Source: Prevotella sp. MA2016
Lineage (GTDB): Bacteria; Bacteroidota; Bacteroidia; Bacteroidales; Bacteroidaceae
Direction of reading: 5' to 3'
NCBI RefSeq assembly: GCF_000619825.1
Contig: NZ_KK211036.1
Span: 367,787-431,786 of the forward strand
DNA: 64,000 bases
Shown here: piece after piece, positions 24,828 through 33,458 of the stretch
Layout: each line of letters opens with the position of its first letter
Position numbering within the stretch: position 1 is the stretch's first letter
Position numbers and translations under genes: made by a program
The notes under the pieces: model-generated
What the model was told of the DNA's origin: nothing
Database searches by the model: none
The model's input: only the letters and a program-made list of their open reading frames with translations

Positions 24828-25583
24828 TTAAACGTATGTGACGTGGTTCTCATAAAACTCCTCGAGGGGATAGTATTTATTGGGTATGAACTTCACATCG
24901 TAAGCTGTTGTGACATGTTTACAATTCTTAATTGGAATCTTGTCGGCTCTTTTATTCGTAGCATCGAAACATAGAAGATAATAGTTCGGGCAGTCGAACA
25001 TGATAAAGTATGGATGCACTATCCTAACCTCTTCTGCGGTCTTATCTTTTGATTGGCATGTGATGAGTGCAGGTGTTTTTGAGCGGATATGTCGATAAAG
25101 CGCCTTGAATATCATGCAAGAAAACTTAGATGGAACCTTTTTATATAGGACTATTGGATCACTAGAAGGATTTACATCAAGCATGTCTGAAAGTCTGTGA
25201 GAGAGTCTTTCGTAGAGTAAAGTTCCTTGCAGGGGGTCACAAAAAAGGATAGACATCATCGCTGAATGAAGATGTTCTATCTCATCGAAAGTGAGTACAT
25301 TCTTGAATATGGAATCCCCAAGGTGACTATAACAATAGTATTTGTTGTAACCGTGGCGCTCTTCACGGATCTTTCTGCGAAATACATATCGTATGGTGTC
25401 GATATCATTTCTGATTGTATTGATTGAGACTGGTGGAAATCCGTTGACCTCCAGACTTTCATTTACAGCATCTAACATCTGTTGTACTGTACTTCCTTGA
25501 GATTTTCTAAGTAGTCGGTCGATGATAATTGTTCGAGCCATTGAATGTTTTGTGTTTGCCATTATTAATCTATTTTTTTCCAT
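24828..25583 (-). CDS. WYL-domain transcriptional regulator (251 aa)
   Basis: Helix-turn-helix N-terminus (about residues 15-70, RTIIIDRLLRKSQGSTVQQMLDAVNESL) followed by a C-terminal WYL-type ligand-binding region (about 160-250: KALYRHIRSKTPALITCQ, YFIMFDCPNYYLLCFDATNKRADKIPIKNC). WYL regulators are frequent controllers of phage-defence loci, often sensing nucleic acid or oligonucleotides. The start at 25583 follows the -7 box TAATTTTG (minus strand, about 25602-25609); Met at 25562 is an alternative. Own promoter and terminator. Its target here may be the neighbouring accessory genes (inference). Confidence 0.8.
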   Translation of the reverse strand: MEKNRLIMANTKHSMARTIIIDRLLRKSQGSTVQQMLDAVNESLEVNGFPPVSINTIRNDIDTIRYVFRRKIREERHGYNKYYCYSHLGDSIFKNVLTFDEIEHLHSAMMSILFCDPLQGTLLYERLSHRLSDMLDVNPSSDPIVLYKKVPSKFSCMIFKALYRHIRSKTPALITCQSKDKTAEEVRIVHPYFIMFDCPNYYLLCFDATNKRADKIPIKNCKHVTTAYDVKFIPNKYYPLEEFYENHVTYV

Positions 25584-25719
25584 GTTTATAAAATCGAGTT
25601 GCAAAATTACATAATAAATATACTACTTCACAAGAAAAACATAAGGAAAAAGTATGATTGTTAGTAGTTTTCATAAATATGTACAAACTTTCACAAATAG
25701 GCTGTAAAAGATGAGATTT

Positions 25720-27468
25720 TTACATAATTCCGCCTAATGAAATGGGATATGTGTCGTGTTGGGGGAACTTCTCGCAGCCGATATAGAGTGTGTCGAAAGC
25801 GTCGGTGCCGTCGGTGCGGTGCTCCAGTAAATCTTCCTCAGATTCCGGCTGCTTCTCCATAGACTTGTTCTTGCGGAAGCCTAATCTCCCTCGCTCTACC
25901 CCAGCCGACTGGATGGCCAGGATTAGGTCATCGTTGTTCTGGCGGTTGAAGAACGGCATGAGACGCTGCTTGCCGGCGAAGCCCTGGTTGATGAGGAGGT
26001 ATTTCTCATCGTGGCGCATCGGGTTGCCCAGGTACACATCCTGTACTTGCCACCCGTGTCGCTCGAACTCGTGGACGACCACGTAACGGAAGTCCTGGTC
26101 GTTCACGGCATAGTTCGATCCCAGGGCGGTGGCGTCGTAATAGAAAATCACCGTCTTGTTTTGGTGGTAAGCGTAGTAGGCACAGAAGTCGTCCACCAAA
26201 GCGGGGATTTTGCGCTCGAACTTCACGTAGAAGGACTTCAGGATATTCAGGCGGTTGCCTGATGGCTGACCAGCAACTATCCAGTTGATGTTGGCGTTGT
26301 AGTCCATGCCGATGCAAATCGGTGCCATGGGATTCACGTCTTCATCGGCACGAGAGTCTAACTGAGAACCGAGAAGTGAGAACTGTGAGGTGGTCTTTAT
26401 ACTGTAGTCCTGCTGCTCGGCTTCCTTTAGGATTTTGTCGTAGCCCAGCTCGTCATAATAGGCGAAGTTGCTTGCGTCATATTTGTGATGCTCCTGCATC
26501 GAACTGTAGAATCCGTCGTGCGTGATACCGATACGCTGACAGAGAATACTGGTCTGGAATGTCTTCGGTGTCAGGTCTCGCTTCATCTGCCGCAAGTACT
26601 CTTCACCCAAGAGCTGCAGGTTTTCAATCGTACTATATTCCTTATAATAAACGGCCACGCTGCGCATCTTGTTCAGCGACTGGTCGAGCCACTTCAGATA
26701 GCCTTTCAAGTATTCGGGGATTGGCTTGTGTGCCTGTTTGAGGTCGGCGATGTGCTGCTTTGTTTGCCAAATCTTGTAGATGGTGCCCTCGATGGTACTT
26801 ATGAGCTCAGGATCCATTTTTTCACGATAGTGCAGGAACCAGGAGCCCTTCTGTGTCTGGGGCATGTCGCTGAGTACCATCATCGAGTGGTTGAACGAGT
26901 GATGGCCGAAGTACGAGCGGATACCACCGTTGGCCGGGAGTGTTTCATCCTTCAGTTTGTTGTAGTCGATGAACTTTGCCTCGTCGATCAGGAGCCAGCT
27001 CAGCGTCAGGGAGTTTGATGAGCCTGGGCGGTCTTGTGAGATAATGACAGCCACAGAGCCGTTGTAGAAGGTGATGACATGTTCGTAGTCTGCAGGTTCG
27101 GTGATTGGTTTGGCAAAGGACTTCGGCGGTTTACGACCAACCACGTAGTGGATACCGTTGAGATAGCCCCAGCGCTTCCATGCTGCCAACAGGCCTGGGA
27201 TGGTATTTGTCAGGCCATGTTTGAATGTCGGAACCACAATTCCCCCAGTGGAACCGGGCATTCTCTGCATATTTCTTAAGACGAATGGCGAAGCAATCGA
27301 GTCTGTTTTTCCAGTACGACGGCCAGCGACAATGACTGTTGTCTTGGCGCCGATGTACTGGGCCATGAGCTGTGGCTTATTGAAATAGACTCTCTTTTCG
27401 TGCTGGCGGGCTTCGGTGTCCCATTGTTTAAGGAGGTCGGGGCTAGTATGTGGTGTTTGTGTTGACAT
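25720..27468 (-). CDS. Phage terminase large subunit (TerL)
   Basis: Packages DNA: ATPase motor plus nuclease. Walker A GRRTGKT (residues 49-55), Walker B LLIDEAKFI (about 165), and a nuclease-domain Asp in CIGMDYNANINWIV (about 385) with a later RTDGTDAFDTLYIGCEKF. 582 residues, normal for TerL. The start at 27468 is chosen because the longer start (27492) lies within the -7 promoter box (27490-27497). It ends the head/packaging block, with a cargo lipoprotein between it and the small-terminase-like gene. Confidence 0.93.
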   Translation of the reverse strand: MSTQTPHTSPDLLKQWDTEARQHEKRVYFNKPQLMAQYIGAKTTVIVAGRRTGKTDSIASPFVLRNMQRMPGSTGGIVVPTFKHGLTNTIPGLLAAWKRWGYLNGIHYVVGRKPPKSFAKPITEPADYEHVITFYNGSVAVIISQDRPGSSNSLTLSWLLIDEAKFIDYNKLKDETLPANGGIRSYFGHHSFNHSMMVLSDMPQTQKGSWFLHYREKMDPELISTIEGTIYKIWQTKQHIADLKQAHKPIPEYLKGYLKWLDQSLNKMRSVAVYYKEYSTIENLQLLGEEYLRQMKRDLTPKTFQTSILCQRIGITHDGFYSSMQEHHKYDASNFAYYDELGYDKILKEAEQQDYSIKTTSQFSLLGSQLDSRADEDVNPMAPICIGMDYNANINWIVAGQPSGNRLNILKSFYVKFERKIPALVDDFCAYYAYHQNKTVIFYYDATALGSNYAVNDQDFRYVVVHEFERHGWQVQDVYLGNPMRHDEKYLLINQGFAGKQRLMPFFNRQNNDDLILAIQSAGVERGRLGFRKNKSMEKQPESEEDLLEHRTDGTDAFDTLYIGCEKFPQHDTYPISLGGIM

Positions 27469-27473
27469 AAAAA

Positions 27474-27497
27474 TACCTTTGCTTTTGGGCAAAGGTA
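27474..27497 (-). promoter_or_regulatory. terL promoter inside a perfect inverted repeat
   Basis: TACCTTTGC (27474-27482) and GCAAAGGTA (27489-27497) are perfect 9-bp arms around a 6-bp loop. The right arm is the -7 box of terL on the minus strand; the left arm is the same box on the plus strand. The repeat could be two opposed promoters, an operator, or an RNA hairpin at the 5' end of the terL message. Confidence 0.6.
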
Positions 27498-27561
27498 AAT
27501 ATATTACGCCAAGAAGGAAAGGACATTTACCATTTTCATTTGAATACGTGCTTATGTTGGG

Positions 27562-28137
27562 TTATCTGTAATATAAATCACTTAGTTGATTTAGCTTTAA
27601 ATTGTATGCACTTGAACCTGATATATGAAAACAGTCTAGACAATTATTGTCTTTTGGATAATCGTATTCAAACGAAAGATCACCTCTTACTTTAACAGGT
27701 TCCCATCTTGGACTGTGTAGTACAGAAAGTGCTCCTGAATACCTATATACATTACCTTCTTCAAAGTCATATCCATCATAATACCAATGTTGTCCGTCTT
27801 TGATTATTTCCAAGCCCTTTTCATAATGAACAACCGTAACAAACCCTTCTTCTCTAAAAAAGTTATCTGCATTTAAATCTTTAATAAAAGCACGCCATTT
27901 AAATTCTGCTTTTTTTTCTCCAAAATTACTTGCATCCTTAGGTAAATTTTCTTCAGAATATAGACGATCTCTTTTTAATGCTCTTTTCACAATAACTTCA
28001 CCGTACTGATTCATAATTGAAGTGTCTACTTTATGAGCACATCCATCTTCAGTATATACAGTAATTTTACTCTGGTCGCATGACGAAATTATTGTAATCA
28101 ATAATAATGAAATTAAAAAAGAAAAAAGCTTTCTCAT
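27562..28137 (-). CDS. Cargo lipoprotein (191 aa)
   Basis: Signal peptide with lipobox IISSC (Cys20), then a beta-rich, acidic and Tyr-rich body (KDGQHWYYDGYDFEEGNVYRYS) with a Cys pair CLDCF near the end. Unrecognised family. It has its own promoter (-7 TATCTTTG, minus strand, 28175-28182) and is more AT-rich than the packaging genes on either side, so it was probably inserted between the small- and large-terminase genes as a lysogenic-conversion (moron) gene. Confidence 0.65.
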   Translation of the reverse strand: MRKLFSFLISLLLITIISSCDQSKITVYTEDGCAHKVDTSIMNQYGEVIVKRALKRDRLYSEENLPKDASNFGEKKAEFKWRAFIKDLNADNFFREEGFVTVVHYEKGLEIIKDGQHWYYDGYDFEEGNVYRYSGALSVLHSPRWEPVKVRGDLSFEYDYPKDNNCLDCFHISGSSAYNLKLNQLSDLYYR

Positions 28138-28224
28138 AATTGTTGGGTTTTAAGAGTAATACATATTTATTGGGCAAAGATAGGGAATTATTTTGAGAAA
28201 TGCAAGTGATAAAGGGAATTTTTG

Positions 28225-28836
28225 CTATTCTTGGGGCTTTTCGTCAAAAATCTCTTCGAAATTCATGTCGGCTTCCTCGTACTCGATATTGAGCGTATCA
28301 GGGTTAGAAGCGCCCAGTTCTTTGGTGAGCTTCTTGATACGCTCGTCGATATTCGGAACGGGATTGATACCAACGACACGTGGGTCGGTCGTTGGGAAGA
28401 ACGGTTGCACCACAATCATGTGATAAGGTACGGCCGTTTCGTCCTCGACATCAATGCGGTTATACTTAGCGTATGAGGTGGCCGCCTTCTCCATCGTCTT
28501 GGTGTCCTTGCGCTTCTTGGCCATCTGGTATGTCTCCAGAATCATTTCGTTATAGCGCCAGCGGTGAAAATCCCTTGTTGCCTCAGACAGATTGGGCAGT
28601 AGGGATTTGACAATCTTCAGGTCTGCATAGGCAGTGACCTTTGACAGTGCGTAGCGCTGCATGATTTCGTCCACAAACTGGCGGTCCTTAGCATCGGGGT
28701 TGGCAATGCTCCATGTAACCATATCACGCAGTCGGACAATATGTTCTACTTGCGTGATGGCATACTTTTCCTCCAGGTCGGATTTCGGCGTATAGAGGTC
28801 AGTACGGGCGATATCGAGAATATTTGGTAGCGGCAT
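28225..28836 (-). CDS. Small-terminase-like or packaging protein (203 aa)
   Basis: Mostly helical. It contains a helix-turn-helix-like stretch (FVDEIMQRYALSKVTAYADLKIVKSL, about 63-88), a basic helical region (KKRKDTKTMEKAATSYAKYNRID) and an acidic C-terminus (EYEEADMNFEEIFDEKPQE), a layout found in small terminase subunits that bind the packaging site. It follows the 94-residue HTH protein by 55 bp. Which of the two is the true TerS is not clear. Confidence 0.55.
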   Translation of the reverse strand: MPLPNILDIARTDLYTPKSDLEEKYAITQVEHIVRLRDMVTWSIANPDAKDRQFVDEIMQRYALSKVTAYADLKIVKSLLPNLSEATRDFHRWRYNEMILETYQMAKKRKDTKTMEKAATSYAKYNRIDVEDETAVPYHMIVVQPFFPTTDPRVVGINPVPNIDERIKKLTKELGASNPDTLNIEYEEADMNFEEIFDEKPQE

Positions 28837-28891
28837 TTTTAGGCAGGGATTTACACGGATTTACACTGTTGTGATTGCTCTACTTGCACGC

Positions 28892-29176
28892 TCATTCATC
28901 GTCTTCCATGTCCATGAGGTTCTTTTGAGCGTTTTCCAACGCGAGGGGGCTACCGACGTAGGCTAACTGCATTTCTTGGTGTAGCAGTTTGACTTTTGAG
29001 GCGGCTTTTCCTTTGTGGTAGCGCTTACTTACTTCAGTAGTTCGGTCGGCTATATCCTCGCGGAGCTGTTCTGTGGGGATATCGAACAGTACAGCCATAT
29101 CTGAAATCTTCAGGTAAATGGAGGCGTATTGCTCGACTTGGGAAAGAATTTCTTCTGTATAATCGATTTTTTCCAT
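28892..29176 (-). CDS. Small HTH protein, terminase-small-like (94 aa)
   Basis: A helix-turn-helix (ISDMAVLFDIPTEQLREDI, about 23-41) is followed by a basic loop and helix (SKRYHKGKAASKVKLLHQEMQLAYVGSPLALENAQKNL). The YHKGKA phrase followed by a second helix with Gly-Ser-Pro-Leu-Ala is characteristic of phage terminase small subunits. Two genes upstream of terL. DNA recognition at the packaging site is the likely job. Confidence 0.6.
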   Translation of the reverse strand: MEKIDYTEEILSQVEQYASIYLKISDMAVLFDIPTEQLREDIADRTTEVSKRYHKGKAASKVKLLHQEMQLAYVGSPLALENAQKNLMDMEDDE

Positions 29177-29219
29177 ATAAAAAGTTGGATTATTGTGAAT
29201 TATGTTCTATATTTGCACC

Positions 29220-29296
29220 CAACAACATAATAGATTGTTTTAAAAATTTTTGGAACAGAGGGAGACTCTTTGTGAAAAGGGGCTCCTTTATTTTAT
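29220..29296 (+). ncRNA. Short plus-strand transcript opposite the packaging operon
   Basis: Promoter TTG 29185-29187, 20-bp spacer, TATATTTG 29208-29215. The transcript of about 77 nt has no clear start codon and ends in an 11-position hairpin (GGAGACTCTTT with AAAGGGGCTCC, one mismatch) closed by GTGA, then TTTATTTT. Its 3' end overlaps the last codons of the minus-strand gene at 29293, so it could act as antisense there. Boundaries inferred. Confidence 0.5.
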
Positions 29297-29808
29297 GTCT
29301 GGCGCTGGATGAAGAGATCCTGGAGTGGTACAGAATGATTGTCGATTAAGTCTTTTACCTGAGTATGCAGGGTATTGAAGATATCCGTATCTGTGGAGAT
29401 GAAAGCTGACTCGTGGCGGTTGCCTCGGGTGAGATTTTGAGAAGTGACGACTGCGACTTTCTGGCCGCTGTCTGCTTCTACCAACAGGAGTTTCGAGTGG
29501 TTGTCCGTGAGATAAGTCCGTTCTATGACCTGTGTGATGAAAGACCAGAGCTTCAATGTTTTGTTCGTGGCTTTATGGTCGAGGACCAGATGGAACTCTT
29601 TGACGCGCCCTGACTTCTCGATGAAGTACAGTCGGCGCAGGAACTCCTCGGAGATAGAGAATGAAGTCTGCCACACCTTGGCCGTGCCTACCTGCTCCAG
29701 GATCCATTCCAGCAGGTCAGCCACCTGGACGGCGTTGGAGAGGTAGGCTTGTGAAGGACACTCGGCGAGTGGCTTCACAACGTCGGACATAGATGCGGTA
29801 CGCTTCAT
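29293..29808 (-). CDS. Phospholipase D-like protein (171 aa)
   Basis: Single-domain PLD-like fold. The active-site HxK is visible as DNHSKLLLVEADSG (about residues 107-120), followed by TSQNLTRGNRHESAF, the usual Asn/Ser-rich follow-up. Only one HxK is present, as in nuclease-like members that dimerise to build the site. An alternative start is Met7. It lies inside the head operon between the 242-residue protein and the small HTH protein; a DNA-processing role is possible but unproven. Confidence 0.75.
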   Translation of the reverse strand: MKRTASMSDVVKPLAECPSQAYLSNAVQVADLLEWILEQVGTAKVWQTSFSISEEFLRRLYFIEKSGRVKEFHLVLDHKATNKTLKLWSFITQVIERTYLTDNHSKLLLVEADSGQKVAVVTSQNLTRGNRHESAFISTDTDIFNTLHTQVKDLIDNHSVPLQDLFIQRQT

Positions 29809-29841
29809 GAAAGATGAGAACTGAGAGTAGAGAACTGAGAG

Positions 29842-30570
29842 TTACTGCTTCGTTGAAATCTTTTTTGTTCCTTTTGACGACTTACGCTTTGGCTTGTCTG
29901 TGGTGATTTCAGCAGGATTGACAGGTGTTTTCTCGGGAGGAACCGTTGCTGGCTCGGGATTAATCGGGGCTGTTGGCTGAGGATTGAGGACGTAGTGATC
30001 GTAGGTATCCCAGTTGCTATGCAAGCGCTTGTCCAGGGTGATGATTTCCTTCAAGAAAGGATATCGGTCGCTATCGGGACAGGTAGCAGCGTCGAGGCTC
30101 AGCATGCGGAGCTTCATGTGGAGTTCACGCATGCGATGAACGATGTCCAGGTTCTCCACGTACAATGCCTTGATTTCATCGGGCAGCTGGTCGTGGTCGG
30201 GGCGTTTACCTGCTTTGAACTCTGCGAATTCTTCGGATTTGTTTTCGCCTATTGCAGTAGTTGAGGATGTGGCAGGACTGTTTGCTACGTAAGCAGGCTT
30301 GATTACCTTTTTAACGATTTCATCGACCTGTGTCTGCATATCGTTGACCTGGTCGTGGGTGAGCTTCTGCAGTCGGAACTTCAGGTACTTCTGCAGTTGG
30401 CCTTTGATGAATTCGGCCTTTCCTTTAGGATTAACCGAAATGTTTCGGTACATAATCTGGTTGCCGGTCAGCTGTAGCAGAAGAACGGCACCTGCGGCCC
30501 AGTCTTTCTGAGCGTCAGGCGTGTTCATCCATGCCTGTAAAGTTTGGGTAAAATTAGCTTCTTGGTTCAT
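29842..30570 (-). CDS. Phage head-operon protein (242 aa), unknown
   Basis: A helical N-terminal domain with an N-terminal amphipathic stretch (FTQTLQAWMNTPDAQKDWAAGAVLLLQLTG) and a basic region (KYLKFRLQKLTHDQVND) is followed by a Pro/Thr-rich linker and a Lys-rich tail ending GTKKISTKQ. This combination recurs in head operons of Bacteroidales phages but has no assigned function that I can state. It begins 5 bp after the phosphoribosyltransferase stop. Confidence 0.6.
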   Translation of the reverse strand: MNQEANFTQTLQAWMNTPDAQKDWAAGAVLLLQLTGNQIMYRNISVNPKGKAEFIKGQLQKYLKFRLQKLTHDQVNDMQTQVDEIVKKVIKPAYVANSPATSSTTAIGENKSEEFAEFKAGKRPDHDQLPDEIKALYVENLDIVHRMRELHMKLRMLSLDAATCPDSDRYPFLKEIITLDKRLHSNWDTYDHYVLNPQPTAPINPEPATVPPEKTPVNPAEITTDKPKRKSSKGTKKISTKQ

Positions 30571-30575
30571 ATCTT

Positions 30576-31235
30576 TTACTTATAATTTACTTTAAGTTTA
30601 TTATTTATCCCACTGAAAAACAGCAAGTTCTTATTAAACGGTTCAAGTGCTCGTTTCATAGCCTGAAGCGTCTGGCCCGTGGTAACGAAGTCGTCGAAAC
30701 AGATGATGTTTTGCTCTTCGGGCACCACGTGAACATCGAAGATGGCACCTACTCTTTGTTTGGTGCGACAGGTACAGACGTCTTCATAAAACGGGATATT
30801 GAGCTGCTTAGCGATAGCCTCGGAGATACGTGTGGCGAAGTTCTTGACGAGGTGTCTGCGCTTAGGTGTGGTGATGATGGCCCATGAGGCGTTTGAGAGA
30901 TCCGGTCCGATGACGTCGTGGATGAAAGTAGCGATGGTGGTGGCAAAGAAAGGTACCATTCCATCGTCGGCTTTTATCTCGGTGAGTGTGCGTCCATAGA
31001 CGGACTTCTGCCAGTACGAAAGGAAGAAGAGTCCGGAGCGTCGTGTAAGACGTGGGCAAGGTGTGAAGTCGCATCGAGCTTCCACCGTCTTATCCCATCC
31101 CTTGCGCTGTTTTTCTGCAAAGAGGTCTGTTTCCTGATGCTTCGTCTGTATCTCTTTCAATGCGAGTTGCGCACCCGACAAGTCCGGGACTTCTATCTCA
31201 GATAGCAGTTCTGACATGTCAATTGGGGTGCGCAT
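30576..31235 (-). CDS. Phosphoribosyltransferase (ComF-like) in the head operon
   Basis: 219 residues. The PRPP-binding motif is clear: NIICFDDFVTTGQTLQAM (about residues 174-191), preceded by strand SWAIITTPKRRH and followed by the LLFFSGINNK strand. The N-terminal half has Cys/basic residues (RCDFTPCPRLTRRSG) as in ComF-type proteins. The reaction (base + PRPP) is known for the family; the substrate is not evident. It may serve nucleotide supply or DNA modification in the phage. Between the decoration-like gene and the 242-residue gene. Confidence 0.75.
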   Translation of the reverse strand: MRTPIDMSELLSEIEVPDLSGAQLALKEIQTKHQETDLFAEKQRKGWDKTVEARCDFTPCPRLTRRSGLFFLSYWQKSVYGRTLTEIKADDGMVPFFATTIATFIHDVIGPDLSNASWAIITTPKRRHLVKNFATRISEAIAKQLNIPFYEDVCTCRTKQRVGAIFDVHVVPEEQNIICFDDFVTTGQTLQAMKRALEPFNKNLLFFSGINNKLKVNYK

Positions 31236-31299
31236 CGTTCATTAAGAATTAACAACCATCAGCTACATAGCCTATATAAACAGCCGCTGTATCTGGCAC

Positions 31300-32295
31300 T
31301 TAATCACCGTTGGGCTCGTCGATGGGCTCATAATCGTCACCTTGGTTGCCGCTGCTGGTTGCAGTGAGGTTGATGGTGAACCAGAGTACATCTCGTCTGT
31401 TATTTCCTGTGCCTACCTGACGATAGATTTTGACTGTTTTAGGTGCAGTAATCATATCGGAGCATTCAGCCACGGTGCCAGCATTGTTGACAGGAATCTC
31501 CGTCTCTATGTCGGTACCAGCTTTATACGAAAGGTATCTCATGTTGTTACCTGTAAACTTCATCGAAGTAATGTTGCCAGAGATACTGATAGTATTATTA
31601 TTAGCGACGGAGTATGACTGTCCGTTGATGAATACAGTGGCGTTGAAAGTTGGTTCTATTTCAAGAGAGCCACTTCCGCTGTTTCCGTTGTTTCCGCTGC
31701 TAGAACTGCTGTTTCCGCCTGTGCTTGGATAAGGTATTGTCCCTGCGTCGATAGTTCCTTCGTCCACTTCGATGGAACCGTAATAGAAAGGTGCCGGGCA
31801 TTCGTCGGTAGCTTCTACGTTGATAGTGGTGCTGGTGGTGCCTGTCGTACCCTGGCCAAGGTCCTGGTTGACCGTTGTCTTGGTAGGCCATTTGTCGGAG
31901 CCAACCACACGGTACTGCCCACGCATATCCTCTACGAGGAACACGTTATCGTTGTTATTCAGATAAGCTGCTGCGGCAGAAGCTTCGGCTTCGACGCCAG
32001 GATGAACAGCAACCAGCTTGTTCAACTGTGTCTGTGAAGGATATTCCCCCTGTGGGTCAGAAGTCAGCTGAGATTTGTCAGCCAGCACATCGATGTACTT
32101 CCACTTAGCGTCGGCACGGAGCACGAAGTCGCCTGCATAAGATGCAGAAAGCAGACGTCCGTTGGTATCGTGCTGCAGCTGTGGCCACTTTACGATATCA
32201 TACTTGGAGATATAATAGATACGGCGTTTGATGCCGGGAAGCTCTGGACGCCCTTGACACCAGGCGAGAGAGCGTTGGATGGATGAACAACTCAT
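31300..32295 (-). CDS. Virion protein, decoration- or tail-type (331 aa)
   Basis: Beta-rich structural protein directly after the major capsid gene. An N-terminal domain (SKYDIVKWPQLQHDTNGRLL, LVAVHPGVEAEASAAAAYL) is followed by a Ser/Gly/Asn low-complexity hinge (about 190-210) and an Ig-like C-terminal region (ATVFINGQSYSV). It ends DYEPIDEPNGD, sharing the pattern PIDxxNGD with the end of the major capsid protein. A long hairpin (32333-32365) separates the two genes. Capsid decoration or major tail protein are the main options. Confidence 0.6.
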   Translation of the reverse strand: MSCSSIQRSLAWCQGRPELPGIKRRIYYISKYDIVKWPQLQHDTNGRLLSASYAGDFVLRADAKWKYIDVLADKSQLTSDPQGEYPSQTQLNKLVAVHPGVEAEASAAAAYLNNNDNVFLVEDMRGQYRVVGSDKWPTKTTVNQDLGQGTTGTTSTTINVEATDECPAPFYYGSIEVDEGTIDAGTIPYPSTGGNSSSSSGNNGNSGSGSLEIEPTFNATVFINGQSYSVANNNTISISGNITSMKFTGNNMRYLSYKAGTDIETEIPVNNAGTVAECSDMITAPKTVKIYRQVGTGNNRRDVLWFTINLTATSSGNQGDDYEPIDEPNGD

Positions 32296-32332
32296 AGTCT
32301 GTTTAGTGTTTAGTGTGGAGTGAAGAGTGATT

Positions 32333-32365
32333 AAGAGCCGGGGGCCTCTGAGAGGTCCGGCTCTT
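32333..32365. other. Long hairpin between capsid and decoration-type genes
   Basis: AAGAGCCGG (32333-32341) pairs with CCGGCTCTT (32357-32365), with an inner GGCCTCT/AGAGGTCC extension. The T tract lies on the plus-strand side, where no gene needs termination; in the direction of the operon there is none, so the hairpin may stabilise or process the very abundant capsid message. Confidence 0.6.
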
Positions 32366-32370
32366 CTTTT

Positions 32371-33423
32371 TTAGTCGCCGTTTGAGCCGTCTATTGGCCA
32401 ACTTCCAGATGTCGAGCCGCCAGACTGTGTGCCACCTGATGGCGCACCTGCGTTTGCTGTAGGTGTGGTGAGCTCTACTACCTTCATGCGGCGCTTGTCG
32501 ATAGATTCGAACTGGCAGCCGAAGAACATGGTGGCGATATATGAGAGAATGAATGGTTCATACTCCTTGACCATGACTGTCTCGGTGTCGCCCATCTGGT
32601 CGTAGCCCACGAGCATGTTGATCTTGGGTGAGACGTGAATGAACTTCGAGTCTGCCTTGTTCGCCAACGGACAGAGAATCAGTTTCCCGTTCGAGCCCTC
32701 GACGGCGGTCTGATTATACTGGTTGTTGTAGTTGATGCCAGCATGGGTCAGCAGATATCCCTCGTTGTACTTGTCTGCGAAGTCCTGCGAACAGTACATA
32801 TAACATGTCTGAGCACGCAGATGAGGATCCAGTGAGAAAAGTACCTGCTTGGCGATATCTACAGCGTTGGCGGTGGTGATTTCATCGGTAATCTTCATGT
32901 AGTTACCCTCCTCCTTGGCGATTTTTCCATCTCTGATTTCCTTTGAGGTGATGGTGTCGAAGCCATCGAAGAGGTCGAGTGTGGTATCACCCGATGCGTT
33001 GCGCTTACCTGCCCAGATAGCGTTGTTCAGATTCTCAGACAGCGATTTGGCAATCAGCGCCAGCACATGCTTTGCAGTGGGCGTTTGCATCTGTCCGTCG
33101 CCCTTTGTGTCGCCGATGGCGCCAAGAAGGGTGCTGATGGCTGAGTTTGGCTCAAACTGGGCCACTACCGAACCGAAGAAGGTCTCCAGCGTACGGAAAT
33201 CCATGTCGAGATTGAAGTTAGAGCGTCGAGCAGGCTTGTACGGTGCGAACTGAGCGTTGCCGTTGAGTGCTGCCACACTTTCCTTGTAGCGGATGCCTGG
33301 TCGTCCTGTCATGAACTTCAGTGTGTCCTGAATGCCGATGATGGGCAACATGAGGAGGTCCTTGCGGTACTTACGTGCCGCGTCCTGGTACTCCTCGAGA
33401 GTGAATGAAAGTTTTCCTGCCAT
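32371..33423 (-). CDS. Major capsid protein (350 aa)
   Basis: By position (after protease-scaffold) and composition this is the major capsid protein: helical N-terminus (EEYQDAARKYRKDLLMLPIIGIQDTLKFM), then a domain with YKESVAALNGNAQFAPYKPARRSNFNLD, and EPFILSYIATMFFGCQFESIDKRRMKVVEL as the C-terminal strand-helix, followed by a Gly/Ser/Thr-rich tail ending WPIDGSNGD. 350 residues fits HK97-fold capsids of this size class. The extended Gly/Ser tail is unusual and parallels the next gene. Confidence 0.8.
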   Translation of the reverse strand: MAGKLSFTLEEYQDAARKYRKDLLMLPIIGIQDTLKFMTGRPGIRYKESVAALNGNAQFAPYKPARRSNFNLDMDFRTLETFFGSVVAQFEPNSAISTLLGAIGDTKGDGQMQTPTAKHVLALIAKSLSENLNNAIWAGKRNASGDTTLDLFDGFDTITSKEIRDGKIAKEEGNYMKITDEITTANAVDIAKQVLFSLDPHLRAQTCYMYCSQDFADKYNEGYLLTHAGINYNNQYNQTAVEGSNGKLILCPLANKADSKFIHVSPKINMLVGYDQMGDTETVMVKEYEPFILSYIATMFFGCQFESIDKRRMKVVELTTPTANAGAPSGGTQSGGSTSGSWPIDGSNGD

Positions 33424-33458
33424 AAATGGTATTGATTATTAAGATTAAACGTCGTGTT

